Origin: an uncultured Veillonella sp.
GTDB taxonomy: Bacteria > Bacillota > Negativicutes > Veillonellales > Veillonellaceae
Length of the DNA: 20,809 bases
Reading direction: 5' to 3'
NCBI GenBank assembly: GCA_937930265.1
Contig: CALGLI010000124.1
Coordinates: forward strand, 1 to 20,809
Shown here: one piece after another, positions 1-7,406 of the stretch
Layout: every line of letters starts with the position of its first letter
Numbering within the stretch: position 1 is the first letter of the stretch
The notes under the pieces: generated by a model
Seen by the model: the letters and a program-made list of their open reading frames with translations, nothing else
Database searches by the model: none
What the model was told of the DNA's origin: nothing
Program-made: the position numbers and the translations under genes

Positions 1-494
1 ATAAAATTTGTTGTTTTCCCTGCATTCAATAACGTTGGAGCCGACCCCAATTCAGACTTTATCGAAAATCCTACAACTGGCTTATACCCTGTATTAATAT
101 CAATAATTTCTATAGTAATGTCACTTTTATCCTTTGCTGGCGCAGAAAGTTTATAACACAAAATTTTCTCCATAAACCTTTCAGTATCTACTACCTCAAA
201 TGCACCTTTTGCCTTTTTATTTTTTATTTCAGTTAATAATTTTTCAGCTTCTCTTTCAAACTCAGCTGCCAATATCTCTTTAACTTTTAGTCCATTAACA
301 TATATGTTTATAATATCTCCAGCTGCATATTCTTTAATCTCATCTTTAATTTCTTCTCGAATTACTTTAATTATTGGAAAATATACATCTTCCATTTTCC
401 TTAATTCGCTATCTGCTGCATAAATTCTTCCTTCACCTAAAAGCTTTAGTAAAACATATATTTCAGACCATTCTCCTTTATTTCCTCTAAGCAT
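1..494 (-). CDS. HpaII-family type II restriction endonuclease (partial, runs off the left edge)
   Basis: An open frame begins with ATG at 494 and stays open to the window edge, giving about 164 residues of an incomplete protein. It begins MLRGNKGEWSEIYVLLKLL and contains GYKPVVGFSIKSELG followed by LLNAGKTTNF. I recognise these as conserved in the HpaII restriction endonuclease family (enzymes that cut within CCGG). The start lies 3 bp beyond the methyltransferase stop. A G-rich SD (GGGGG) sits inside the end of the methyltransferase gene, so the two genes are very likely translationally coupled. The VGFSIKS segment, preceded by an aspartate in the EIIDIN strand, could be part of a PD-(D/E)XK-like active site, but this is inference. 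The gene is more AT-rich than the window average, as is its methylase. The family call rests on recalled motifs. CCGG specificity is inferred from the family, not shown. Confidence 0.77.
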   Translation of the reverse strand, partial: MLRGNKGEWSEIYVLLKLLGEGRIYAADSELRKMEDVYFPIIKVIREEIKDEIKEYAAGDIINIYVNGLKVKEILAAEFEREAEKLLTEIKNKKAKGAFEVVDTERFMEKILCYKLSAPAKDKSDITIEIIDINTGYKPVVGFSIKSELGSAPTLLNAGKTTNF

Positions 495-496
495 AA

Positions 497-1537
497 TTAC
501 CCCCACATAATAGAAAGCTGTTCGTAATTTACCTCATTCTGATATTCTTCTCTTTTTTCTTGATGTAAGCATTTTTTTATTTCTTCTGCAATTGCTCTTA
601 TAACTGGTACAGTCACTGAATTTCCAAATTGTTTATATAAATGGGTATCTGCTACCACCAATTTAAAGTCATTTGGGAACCCTTGTAATCTTGCCCATTC
701 TCGAGGTGTCATTTTTCTGATATATTCTCTATTAACCTCACCTTTTATATGCGTAAGTGGCGTGAAATCACTTAGTCGTTTATCAATTATAAGATTCCGT
801 TCTCTTCCCATTCCACCGCATACAATCGCTCCAGCCACAGAATCACTCGATCTAATTTCATATCCAAATCCATTTCCCTTAGATATATGCCGTTCTTTAT
901 GCTTTTTTAAAGACTCTAAATATGTTGTTGATAAATAGTATTTTGAAGATACTTCTTTTTCTTCTACAATATCACTTATCACTTTTGTATCATCTGTTTT
1001 CTGAGGAAACTTAAAACTCACTGGTGCTACATCATTTCTAAAAGCAACTATATATATGCGTTCTCTATTTTGTGGAACCCCAAAATTTTTACTATTTAGA
1101 ACTTCAAAAAAAACTTTATAACCTAAGCCCTGCAAAATATTTTGTATGACTGCAAATGTACGTCCTCTATCATGACGGAGAAGATTTTTAACATTTTCAC
1201 AAAATACCACTCGTGGTTTATGTGCTCGAACAATTCTTGCAACATCAAAAAATAATGTTCCTCTTGCATCTTCAAACCCTTTTCTTCGTCCAGCAAGTGA
1301 AAATGCTTGGCAAGGAAATCCTGCAAGTAAGATATCATGCTTAGGAATATCATTTTCATATACTGTAGTTATATCGCCAGCTATATCAATATTATCATTA
1401 AAATTAGCCTTGTATGTTTCTACTGCCTTCTTATCCCACTCACTAACAAACACCGTTTCAATTTCTGAACCAAATGCTTGATCAAACCCAAGCCTTATTC
1501 CTCCAATCCCCGCAAATAGATCTACTGCTTTATACAT
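497..1537 (-). CDS. DNA (cytosine-5-)-methyltransferase of a type II restriction-modification system
   Basis: This 346-residue enzyme should methylate cytosine C5 using S-adenosylmethionine and so protect the host from the downstream endonuclease. All core motifs are visible: motif I DLFAGIGG (residues 6-13), motif IV GFPCQAFS with catalytic Cys76, motif VI ENV (114-116), motif VIII QNRER (156-160), then the target-recognition region (about 180-270), motif IX RKMTPREWARLQGFP, and motif X FGNSVTVP near the C-terminus. I place the start at 1537 (MYKAVDL), not at the in-frame ATG at 1552: GAGGGTG lies 6 nt before 1537, whereas the ATG at 1552 falls at the predicted transcription start. The restriction gene follows after 2 bp. 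Its low GC compared with gyrA suggests horizontal acquisition. Motif order identifies it as an m5C enzyme; the target sequence is inferred only from the HpaII-like partner. Confidence 0.95.
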   Translation of the reverse strand: MYKAVDLFAGIGGIRLGFDQAFGSEIETVFVSEWDKKAVETYKANFNDNIDIAGDITTVYENDIPKHDILLAGFPCQAFSLAGRRKGFEDARGTLFFDVARIVRAHKPRVVFCENVKNLLRHDRGRTFAVIQNILQGLGYKVFFEVLNSKNFGVPQNRERIYIVAFRNDVAPVSFKFPQKTDDTKVISDIVEEKEVSSKYYLSTTYLESLKKHKERHISKGNGFGYEIRSSDSVAGAIVCGGMGRERNLIIDKRLSDFTPLTHIKGEVNREYIRKMTPREWARLQGFPNDFKLVVADTHLYKQFGNSVTVPVIRAIAEEIKKCLHQEKREEYQNEVNYEQLSIMWG

Positions 1538-1558
1538 GTTAATCACCCTCATTAATGT

Positions 1559-1587
1559 TTAATAAAATCTTATTTATTACGGTTCAA
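1559..1587 (-). promoter_or_regulatory. Candidate sigma-70-type promoter for the methyltransferase-endonuclease pair
   Basis: Reading the minus strand, TTGAAC (1587-1582) is followed after 17 nt by TATTAA (1564-1559). Transcription would begin near 1552, leaving only about 15 nt of leader, which contains the SD for the start at 1537. The hexamers are imperfect and the surroundings are AT-rich, so this is a motif-based candidate. It would give the restriction-modification pair its own promoter downstream of the terminator at 1726-1758. Confidence 0.45.
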
Positions 1588-1725
1588 CTAATTCATGAAT
1601 CATAATAAATGGATACCTCTATACTATTTTCTAATTAAATCGACAAAAAGATATTTCTATACTTATCTTATCATAGAACGACTATACCTGCGATGTTCAA
1701 TTATAAAACTTAAATACACTAATAC

Positions 1726-1758
1726 AAAAAGCGAACCCCATCTCATGGTTCGCTTTTT
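1726..1758 (-). terminator. Rho-independent terminator after the DUF6339-like gene (symmetric, could act both ways)
   Basis: AAAAAGCGAACC (1726-1737) pairs perfectly with GGTTCGCTTTTT (1747-1758) around a 9-nt loop. On the minus strand the stem is followed by a U tract, and it sits 14 nt beyond the stop of the DUF6339-like gene. It separates the ATPase module from the restriction-modification pair transcriptionally. Confidence 0.88.
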
Positions 1759-1771
1759 CTCATTAATTATG

Positions 1772-2512
1772 TTATTCAGCTTTCTCTGCTATTTCTCTTC
1801 CTTTTTCTGTGACTTTCAGTATGATTTTTTCTGGTGACAAGCAGTCCAAGAGATAGGTCCCGCCTAACACGTTAAGATATTTACTGAGCTCTCGTACTAA
1901 TTCTGCAGTGATGGTAATGCCTTCTCCTCGAAGTGCCAACAAAGCATCCAAGAAGGCATGGACGATGCACGGGTTGTTGGATGTATTACGCTCTAATATA
2001 TCTGTGATAAAGCTAGCTTGTTCACACACTAGTTTTGTTAGTTCAAACGGGTCAGATCGTTGTCCATCATAGGTCAATCGTCCGATCCACCACAATCGAG
2101 CCACCCCTTGTCGAGTCAGCGATACCCGTGGACCCATACCAAAGAAAAAATGATTCCGTATGGTATCCACCGAGGATTGTCCGTCAATATTCCAACGGTA
2201 TTTAATATATTTCCAGAAATGACCAAGTCCTAAGCCAGCCCACAACCGTTCGTCCGACGCTTGGGAATCTGTCAAAAACTGTAAATTACCATACACAATT
2301 TCCACATTCTTCGCTTCTGTAGCAAAGGGATTCTCCCCGTCCATAATCACTTCAAAATCTGGAATATCCTCATAGGACGTAGGTAAAAATAGCATTCCCT
2401 CTAATTTTTCTTCTAGCCATGTTGCATCATCCGCATCAAATCGTGGTTTCCAAATGTCTAAATTACTCTTGATAATATCAATGCTATCTTGGGAGATTAA
2501 TTCTAATTTCAT
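1772..2512 (-). CDS. DUF6339-like protein, third gene of the GHKL-ATPase module
   Basis: This 246-residue soluble protein has no signal peptide or membrane segment. The middle part shows the pattern I associate with DUF6339: a W-rich stretch (LWAGLGLGHFWKYIKYRWN), then IRNHFFFGMGPR and GVARLWWIGRLTYDG, followed by a helical region ending in a lysine/glutamate-rich tail. The function of that family is not known to me. The ATG overlaps the TGA of the short open frame in front of it (ATGA, 2509-2512), and AGGAG lies about 10 nt upstream, so it is translated in the same operon as the ATPase and the 258-residue protein. Its place beside a GHKL ATPase and a methylase suggests a role in DNA-targeting defence, which is inference. 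The family assignment is from memory and moderately sure; that it is a real gene is nearly certain. Confidence 0.8.
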   Translation of the reverse strand: MKLELISQDSIDIIKSNLDIWKPRFDADDATWLEEKLEGMLFLPTSYEDIPDFEVIMDGENPFATEAKNVEIVYGNLQFLTDSQASDERLWAGLGLGHFWKYIKYRWNIDGQSSVDTIRNHFFFGMGPRVSLTRQGVARLWWIGRLTYDGQRSDPFELTKLVCEQASFITDILERNTSNNPCIVHAFLDALLALRGEGITITAELVRELSKYLNVLGGTYLLDCLSPEKIILKVTEKGREIAEKAE

Positions 2513-2607
2513 AGTTCATCGTCTCCTACCGAATCCATTCCATACACCAGGGTACTGAAAGCCCCTGAAATAGGATTATGCAACATTTTCTGAGCTAACT
2601 CCATCAT
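2509..2607 (-). CDS. 32-residue open frame: small gene, or the frameshifted C-terminal tail of the preceding protein
   Basis: The frame runs from tandem ATGs (2607 and 2604) to a TGA at 2509-2511 that overlaps the next gene's ATG. The peptide begins MMELAQKMLHNPISGAFSTL and looks like an amphipathic helix. GAGGA lies 7 nt before the first ATG, so independent translation is possible. The frame also stays open upstream to 2637, adding LESDAFEEYS, which reads naturally as the continuation of the preceding protein if one base (the A at 2638 or 2639) is skipped. The repaired gene would be about 294 codons and would end exactly in the ATGA overlap typical of this operon. I favour the frameshift explanation but cannot decide without homologues. 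Confidence 0.5.
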   Translation of the reverse strand: MMELAQKMLHNPISGAFSTLVYGMDSVGDDEL

Positions 2608-2617
2608 AGAATATTCC

Positions 2618-3394
2618 TCAAAGGCATCGCTTTCCAATTAAACAATCAAAACTTCGTTTCAACACACTGCGAATCGTGCGGTACCAAATTTTATCATCAT
2701 AGTCCATCCGTTCTTCCACACGCATTTGTTTCAATTCCGACAGCACATAGATAAGGGCTGGAATGATCGTCATAGAGTGCAACACATTACGCATAGACAC
2801 ATTCCCAAAGATGGCTTTATAACTCATATAATCATGAACTGGCAATTTAATGATAATTTTCTGTTGTTCATAATCCACCACCATATGTTGGTAGCTTTCA
2901 TCCGGATGTTTCGTAATCGTAAAAATAGATGGCGTGTTGGATAAATCATCCACTACTTTTTCAATATCTGTATCAAAGGTATCCCCTACGGCAAGGATGC
3001 ATCCTTCCTCGATTTCAAAGGATTGTCCCACATAATCTTCGTGAAAGTTCGACGACGTGTAGTTCGGAATGTCTTCCTTTGCCACAATGAATGTACAGAT
3101 TTCTAAGCGACCATTGATTTCCTTATCCAGCAATAAACATTGCAATGATCGTTCTCTCGACTCGTACACACGGCGAAAGCCCGTTTGAGCGCACTCAAAG
3201 TGATAGGCATACACGGCACGCCCTTCAAAGATAAGTGCATCCAATGCAGAACAAGATAAGTTCGCCTCTAAGGTAACTTTCACATCGTATCCATCATTGG
3301 CGAGCTGTATATCTACTTGAAAGGAACTGTCTACATAATCATCAGAATAGTTTGCTAAAACCGGATACGGATACAGCTTTTGTCTTATTTCCAT
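2618..3394 (-). CDS. Unrecognised 258-residue protein, second gene of the GHKL-ATPase module (probably C-terminally frameshifted)
   Basis: I do not recognise a named domain. The protein is soluble and apparently mainly beta-strand in its first two thirds (for example YPYPVLANYSDDYVDSSF near the N-terminus, CTFIVAKEDIPNY and YVGQSFEIEEGCILAVGD in the middle). A helical C-terminal part follows, with the hydrophobic MTIIPALIYVLSELK segment. I have an impression of having seen similar proteins beside GHKL ATPases, but cannot name a family. The start at 3394 is well supported by GGAGGT 8 nt upstream, and it overlaps the end of the ATPase gene by 53 bp. The last residues (IGKRCL) and the TGA at 2618 look unnatural; a neighbouring frame continues with a better C-terminus to 2509. 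The gene's reality is supported by the SD and operon position; its function is unknown. Confidence 0.78.
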   Translation of the reverse strand: MEIRQKLYPYPVLANYSDDYVDSSFQVDIQLANDGYDVKVTLEANLSCSALDALIFEGRAVYAYHFECAQTGFRRVYESRERSLQCLLLDKEINGRLEICTFIVAKEDIPNYTSSNFHEDYVGQSFEIEEGCILAVGDTFDTDIEKVVDDLSNTPSIFTITKHPDESYQHMVVDYEQQKIIIKLPVHDYMSYKAIFGNVSMRNVLHSMTIIPALIYVLSELKQMRVEERMDYDDKIWYRTIRSVLKRSFDCLIGKRCL

Positions 3395-5300
3395 AGGCTA
3401 CTACCTCCATCGAACAGAAGTCTTTATAATCGATGCGAACCGTAATCCGCAATGGTGTATCTTTCAGAAAGGTTAATCCACGAATACGATTCCCTTCCAT
3501 GTAGCAATTGGGGTTTCCCGTGCAGTCCACCTCTAACAGGTTCGCCCGATAATGACTACTTTCTGCCACCATAAATACATCCATCATGCCATTTTGGGCG
3601 TGTACCTTGGGTACAAACACAATCTGGTAGATTCCTTCTTTGCGGTTTAAACAGATGATTCTAGATCGTTTGAAAGGAATCACTGAAACGCGCTTTTGTG
3701 CCGTCATTTGTCGGTCTCCTCCGCGAGCAGGCGCCATTGTCCGCTGTCTCCGTTGTCGTGTAATGCGCTTTTGACCGAGACCCCCTTCTAATTGTTGCGT
3801 CTTCGCCTCTTTGTGCATTTCATAATCTTCAAATAAAGGGTCATCTCCCTTTTTGCGACTCTTTGTAACTAGTGGCTTTTGTTTATTCACCTCAATATGG
3901 CGAATCCGATCCGACACATGATCTACCTGTTGTTTCTCATCTCCTCCCGTTTCAATGGCTGGCAACAGTTCGCCTACGGCAGGGTCCAAACTATCTTGTA
4001 CATCTTCACTTTGCAAATTCTTCAACTGTTCTTTCATAAACTTCGTGAAAGAAGACAGTAACTTCCGTGCCTCTTCTGGTCTATCTGCTCGTTCTACTTC
4101 CCATTCCATGTGCTGTGGATTTTCTAAATTACGCAAATACCCGTTGAGTTCTTGCCCTTTAATATATACAGTTCCCCCAAAAGGGATCACCCCGTTGATA
4201 CGATCTTTATCTAAAATTTTCATGCCCGTTTCACGAATCATCGCCACACGACGGCATGTTTGTAGTTCTTCACTAATCATCAGGCGTAATTGTAATTCTC
4301 CTCGCATGCCTGGCTTGTCCACCGTCATCGTAAACGTAGGGCATGTTTCTTCATCGCCCGTCAATACACGGTAATACACGTCGGCATAGCCTTTTCTAAG
4401 ATCTGGACGTTCAATTTTTCGTTCTGCATAGCGCTCGATGAGTTGTGGTAAGGTCTCTTCCGAGATTTCTTGATTTCCTACTTTCACCACCAATGTACCC
4501 GACAGGATCGCATATAGGAATCCATCAAGGATAGCCCCAATCATATCGTCTTCCCAATGGGCAAAACTGTGAAAGCCCACTACAAACACATCGGTACCAT
4601 AGCAATCGGAAGACCGTGTAAAGTTTGGATCTAAGGAATAGGATTTCCAAATCGGCGTATTTTTATCTTGTCCATAAAAGCCTGTACCTTGCGTAATACT
4701 TCCATCCTCTTGGGTAAAGGAAGTCAGGCGAGACACACCTTGGTAGGCAGAGATACCATCTTTTGCTACCGTACTATAGAACACGGTACGCAATCTAGAA
4801 CATGCATAGGGTGCAAACTTACCAATCCCGAAGGATCCCCCTTTGGTGCCACTTTTATCGGAGGCACCAGATGATTTTATCAAATTGCACCAAGGTGAAT
4901 TATAGGTATCCTTGGCTCCCGTCAAGCCCGTTGTATGGAAGTCGCTTATGCGCAAACAGGTCACCATCATTTCATGAGTGGCATCTATAGCTGCTCTGTA
5001 AAACTTACGAGCCTTGTCAGATTGCTGGATAGACCAAAATTGGTATCCCCTCTGCAAGGCATCCTGCAAGGAATCGATACCTGGTATGTCATTAGTGGGA
5101 ATCGAAAAGGCATTAAACTCAACGCGTACTGGTTCTTTGCTACCATCACTAGCATCTAATGAGTTCTGACAAATTTCTCGGGCTAATGAAGTAATAGGAG
5201 ACCCGTTAAAGGTCTCCACTCCAGAATCTGCTATACCATAAATTTGTCCATTGTCATTAGATGGAAAGCGCCAATCTTTTTTATCAACTTGTGTCGTCAT
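3342..5300 (-). CDS. GHKL-superfamily (MutL/MORC/Hsp90-like) ATPase, first gene of a defence-like module
   Basis: This 652-residue protein has a complete Bergerat ATP-binding fold at its N-terminus. The N box is REICQNSLDAS (Glu42 is the likely general base, Asn46 the Mg ligand), the G1 box is LRISDFHTTGLTG (Asp120), and the G2 box is GGSFGIGKFAPY (154-165). A long middle region follows, then a basic low-complexity linker (about 490-540, rich in K, R and Q), then a compact beta-rich C-terminal domain. There is no histidine-kinase phospho-acceptor or membrane segment, so a MutL/MORC-type ATPase is more likely than a sensor kinase. GHKL ATPases of this kind are known in restriction-modification neighbourhoods. 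I choose ATG 5300: GGTGG lies 6-8 nt upstream, inside the end of the acetyltransferase gene, while the ATG at 5318 has no SD. It is likely coupled to the two genes after it. Confidence 0.88.
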   Translation of the reverse strand: MTTQVDKKDWRFPSNDNGQIYGIADSGVETFNGSPITSLAREICQNSLDASDGSKEPVRVEFNAFSIPTNDIPGIDSLQDALQRGYQFWSIQQSDKARKFYRAAIDATHEMMVTCLRISDFHTTGLTGAKDTYNSPWCNLIKSSGASDKSGTKGGSFGIGKFAPYACSRLRTVFYSTVAKDGISAYQGVSRLTSFTQEDGSITQGTGFYGQDKNTPIWKSYSLDPNFTRSSDCYGTDVFVVGFHSFAHWEDDMIGAILDGFLYAILSGTLVVKVGNQEISEETLPQLIERYAERKIERPDLRKGYADVYYRVLTGDEETCPTFTMTVDKPGMRGELQLRLMISEELQTCRRVAMIRETGMKILDKDRINGVIPFGGTVYIKGQELNGYLRNLENPQHMEWEVERADRPEEARKLLSSFTKFMKEQLKNLQSEDVQDSLDPAVGELLPAIETGGDEKQQVDHVSDRIRHIEVNKQKPLVTKSRKKGDDPLFEDYEMHKEAKTQQLEGGLGQKRITRQRRQRTMAPARGGDRQMTAQKRVSVIPFKRSRIICLNRKEGIYQIVFVPKVHAQNGMMDVFMVAESSHYRANLLEVDCTGNPNCYMEGNRIRGLTFLKDTPLRITVRIDYKDFCSMEVVAYGNKTKAVSVSGFSKLF

Positions 5301-5304
5301 TGTC

Positions 5305-6495
5305 TTACCACCATTCATTAATATATGTATTTTGTCTTGGGTAGGCCCGATTTAGCACTTCTAATATATCATCTGGTCCTTCTAGTGTTTCTTCAAAGGC
5401 AAGTTCTGTAGCACTCATACGCCCCATAAGTAATAAACTCAAGGCCCCTACGGAGAACACTAATTTTGCGTTGATGTCCACATGTTCTTTGTGTTTCACC
5501 ACTTGCGCTTTCCCCTCTTTATAAGACACCACATAGGTACCGTGATTCCACTCACATAATGAATCTTTTACGCCAAATTGGATTGCTCCTTCTAAGGCTA
5601 CCGGCACGGGAATGCTTTCCATAGCTAGTTTCACATCTACGATACGACTCATCATAAATGGCATCGTACTATGTCCTGTTTTTCCATCTGTGTGAAAGAT
5701 GTAGCCTTGGTCAATCATGCCTTCGTTCCAACGTACGCTGTCACCTTGGGAACGATGGTTGTACAAGAAGTTCAACAATGCTTTTTGCGCTCGGCGAGTG
5801 GTGTACACAAACTCGCTCACTGCAATCTCAGGCGCTCCTAAACGATAGAAACAGTAGCCTTCTAATTGCCCAGAATCATTTTTTACATATCCCACTTGCA
5901 CGCCTTCTGCAAAAATAGATTCCAACAGACGAACCCATTCTTTTTCTTTTCGTACCGCATAACCAGACAATGGTTTTGTGTACGTTTCATAAACGCCTGC
6001 TAAGCGTTTCCATTCACGGGGGGAACGCAACATGCCAAAGGATAAGGTTTTATCTAGTTTCTTTAACAGAGGCGCCAAGTCATCCAATTTCATAGTTTGT
6101 ACCCATTGATGAGCGTACAAATCCCAGCCATAGTTTTGATAAAATCCTGCAGAAGATGGCATTAAAATGGTTAAGCCTTGTCCACGTTCTTTCAATTCCC
6201 CTAAGGCTGCTTTCAATAATTTTTTACCGACCCCGCTGCGTCGTACAATCGGATCTGTGGCAACCCCTACCATGTACGACATAGGAAGGTCCACACCGCG
6301 AACACGAATAGTATTTTGTCGTAAATGGACAGTGCTCACCAAATAACTACGGTCGATGCCCACCATCGTATTGTCTGCTTCATAGGCCGTATCAAAATAG
6401 TATTTAAAAAATGGATGATCCTCTGGTTCAAAACAATAGGCCCACAAACGTTTTACTTCTTTTGTGTCTGACTCTTTGGCAATTCTAAATTTCAA
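5305..6495 (-). CDS. Eis-like GNAT N-acetyltransferase with C-terminal SCP2-type domain
   Basis: This is a cytoplasmic acetyl-CoA-dependent acyltransferase of about 396 residues. The N-terminal GNAT domain carries the acetyl-CoA loop VATDPIVRRSGVGKKLLKAAL and is followed by a second GNAT-like half and a C-terminal domain of sterol-carrier type (LVFSVGALSLLLMGRMSATEL region). The protein ends in a bulky aromatic residue, as Eis family proteins do. Family members acetylate lysine side chains or aminoglycosides; the substrate here cannot be read from sequence. I prefer a TTG start at 6495 because GAGGG lies 6 nt upstream and LKFRIAKESD matches a typical GNAT beginning; an ATG at 6525 is in frame but lacks an SD. 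Its stop lies 4 bp before the ATPase start, so the defence-like module may be co-transcribed with it. Confidence 0.88.
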   Translation of the reverse strand: MKFRIAKESDTKEVKRLWAYCFEPEDHPFFKYYFDTAYEADNTMVGIDRSYLVSTVHLRQNTIRVRGVDLPMSYMVGVATDPIVRRSGVGKKLLKAALGELKERGQGLTILMPSSAGFYQNYGWDLYAHQWVQTMKLDDLAPLLKKLDKTLSFGMLRSPREWKRLAGVYETYTKPLSGYAVRKEKEWVRLLESIFAEGVQVGYVKNDSGQLEGYCFYRLGAPEIAVSEFVYTTRRAQKALLNFLYNHRSQGDSVRWNEGMIDQGYIFHTDGKTGHSTMPFMMSRIVDVKLAMESIPVPVALEGAIQFGVKDSLCEWNHGTYVVSYKEGKAQVVKHKEHVDINAKLVFSVGALSLLLMGRMSATELAFEETLEGPDDILEVLNRAYPRQNTYINEWW

Positions 6496-6560
6496 AATAA
6501 TCCCTCTTCCATCGCTATGGTACATAGAAAACAGTTCGAATACTTTATGGTATTATTATA

Positions 6561-6592
6561 TAAAAAAATAAGGGCCTACTGCTAGACCCTTT
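6561..6592 (-). terminator. Rho-independent terminator of the LysE-like gene
   Basis: AGGGCCTA and TAGACCCT (6571-6590) form a stem with one C/A mismatch and a 4-nt loop. On the minus strand it is followed by a run of Us (6568-6562). It lies about 20 nt after the exporter's stop codon. Confidence 0.75.
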
Positions 6593-6613
6593 ATACACTT
6601 CTTTTATGAAAGT

Positions 6614-7222
6614 TTACAGATACATGAATACACCATCCAAAAACAATTTTGCTCCATATCCGAATAGAATCAATCCACAGATGCGGTTAATCCACACCAG
6701 TTGCGAAATCTTGATCCGCTTTGCTAATTTATGAATGATCGTGGACAATGCTCCAAACCATGCAAAGGCAGATACGATATATCCTAGTAGGAAATAGAGG
6801 GAGGCTTCCTCTGGAATACTGGCTTTCACAGCACCGAACATCATTGTCACATCGATGAGCGCCTGTGGGTTCAGCCATGCCACCGCAAAGGCAGTGGACA
6901 CAATGTTCCAAATAGTCACATTCGTATCCACATGAGACACATTCGGTTCTGAATTAAACACAGTATAGCCCATGTAAAAGATAACCGCCCCACCTAGCAA
7001 TAAAACGATGCCTTTCAAAAATGGCCATATATCAAAGATGGCACCAACGCCATAAAAGGCTGATACACTCAAGGTAAGGTCGAAAAATGCCACGATTAAA
7101 ATGGTGGTGATAATGCGGGATACCTTTTGCACCAGCGCTGTATTAATGATAAATAGATTCTGCATCCCTATGGGCGCCAACACAGCAAAACCGATTAGTA
7201 GTCCTTCCCAAAAATAAGTCAT
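6614..7222 (-). CDS. LysE/ArgO-family amino-acid exporter
   Basis: This 202-residue inner-membrane protein has about six hydrophobic segments and the family's features. The first helix contains GFAVLAPIGMQNLFIINTAL, which in LysE/ArgO proteins includes the conserved P-G-x-Q/N-like motif, and the centre contains AFAVAWLNPQALIDV (the conserved NP). The family exports basic amino acids such as lysine or arginine, or their analogues; the substrate is not determined here. I place the start at 7222 (MTYFWEG) because AAGGAG lies about 5 nt upstream; that SD sequence itself contains the codons after the alternative ATG at 7237. No LysG/ArgP-type regulator is adjacent in the window. The gene has its own terminator, and the 110 bp upstream hold no clear promoter hexamers. 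Confidence 0.92.
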   Translation of the reverse strand: MTYFWEGLLIGFAVLAPIGMQNLFIINTALVQKVSRIITTILIVAFFDLTLSVSAFYGVGAIFDIWPFLKGIVLLLGGAVIFYMGYTVFNSEPNVSHVDTNVTIWNIVSTAFAVAWLNPQALIDVTMMFGAVKASIPEEASLYFLLGYIVSAFAWFGALSTIIHKLAKRIKISQLVWINRICGLILFGYGAKLFLDGVFMYL

Positions 7223-7351
7223 ATTGGCTCCTTTCATTATCTACATCAATCCCGTTACTACTTGGTCATGATAGACCTTGACCATCTTGCACAGTATCAA
7301 CAAGCGAACGTAGGCTACATCGCCAAGGACAAACGTTTCCTTAACTAGAAA

Positions 7352-7391
7352 GAAAATAAAACTCCTAGGAACCTACTATGTGTCCCTAGGA
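7352..7391 (-). terminator. Rho-independent terminator of the DUF2156 gene
   Basis: TCCTAGG (7363-7369) pairs with CCTAGGA (7385-7391), with a 15-nt loop. On the minus strand the stem is followed by a U-rich tract (7360-7354). It begins 16 nt after the stop at 7407. Confidence 0.75.
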
Positions 7392-7406
7392 ATTATACAG
7401 TGTCTG

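Noticed and set aside
1595..1837. 80-codon plus-strand open frame across the DUF6339-like terminator
   Set aside because: It crosses the hairpin and the 3' end of a real gene, has no SD, and its low-complexity F/S/Y-rich product is typical of AT-rich noise.
4668..5159. Plus-strand open frames of 60-74 codons opposite the GHKL ATPase gene
   Set aside because: They are antisense shadows of a gene with clear motifs; none has an SD or recognisable product.
7238..7350. Lysine riboswitch or T-box upstream of the LysE-like exporter
   Set aside because: Only about 110 bp are available, without the expected multi-helix junction, T-box sequence or a terminator before the gene.
7248..7360. Minus-strand open frame just upstream of the LysE-like gene, with protein-like composition (ETFVLGDVAYVRLL, then MVKVYHDQVVTG), considered as a leader peptide or a transposase remnant
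   Set aside because: It overlaps the terminator of the upstream gene, has no SD before any start codon, and its resemblance to an integrase C-terminus is too weak to support.
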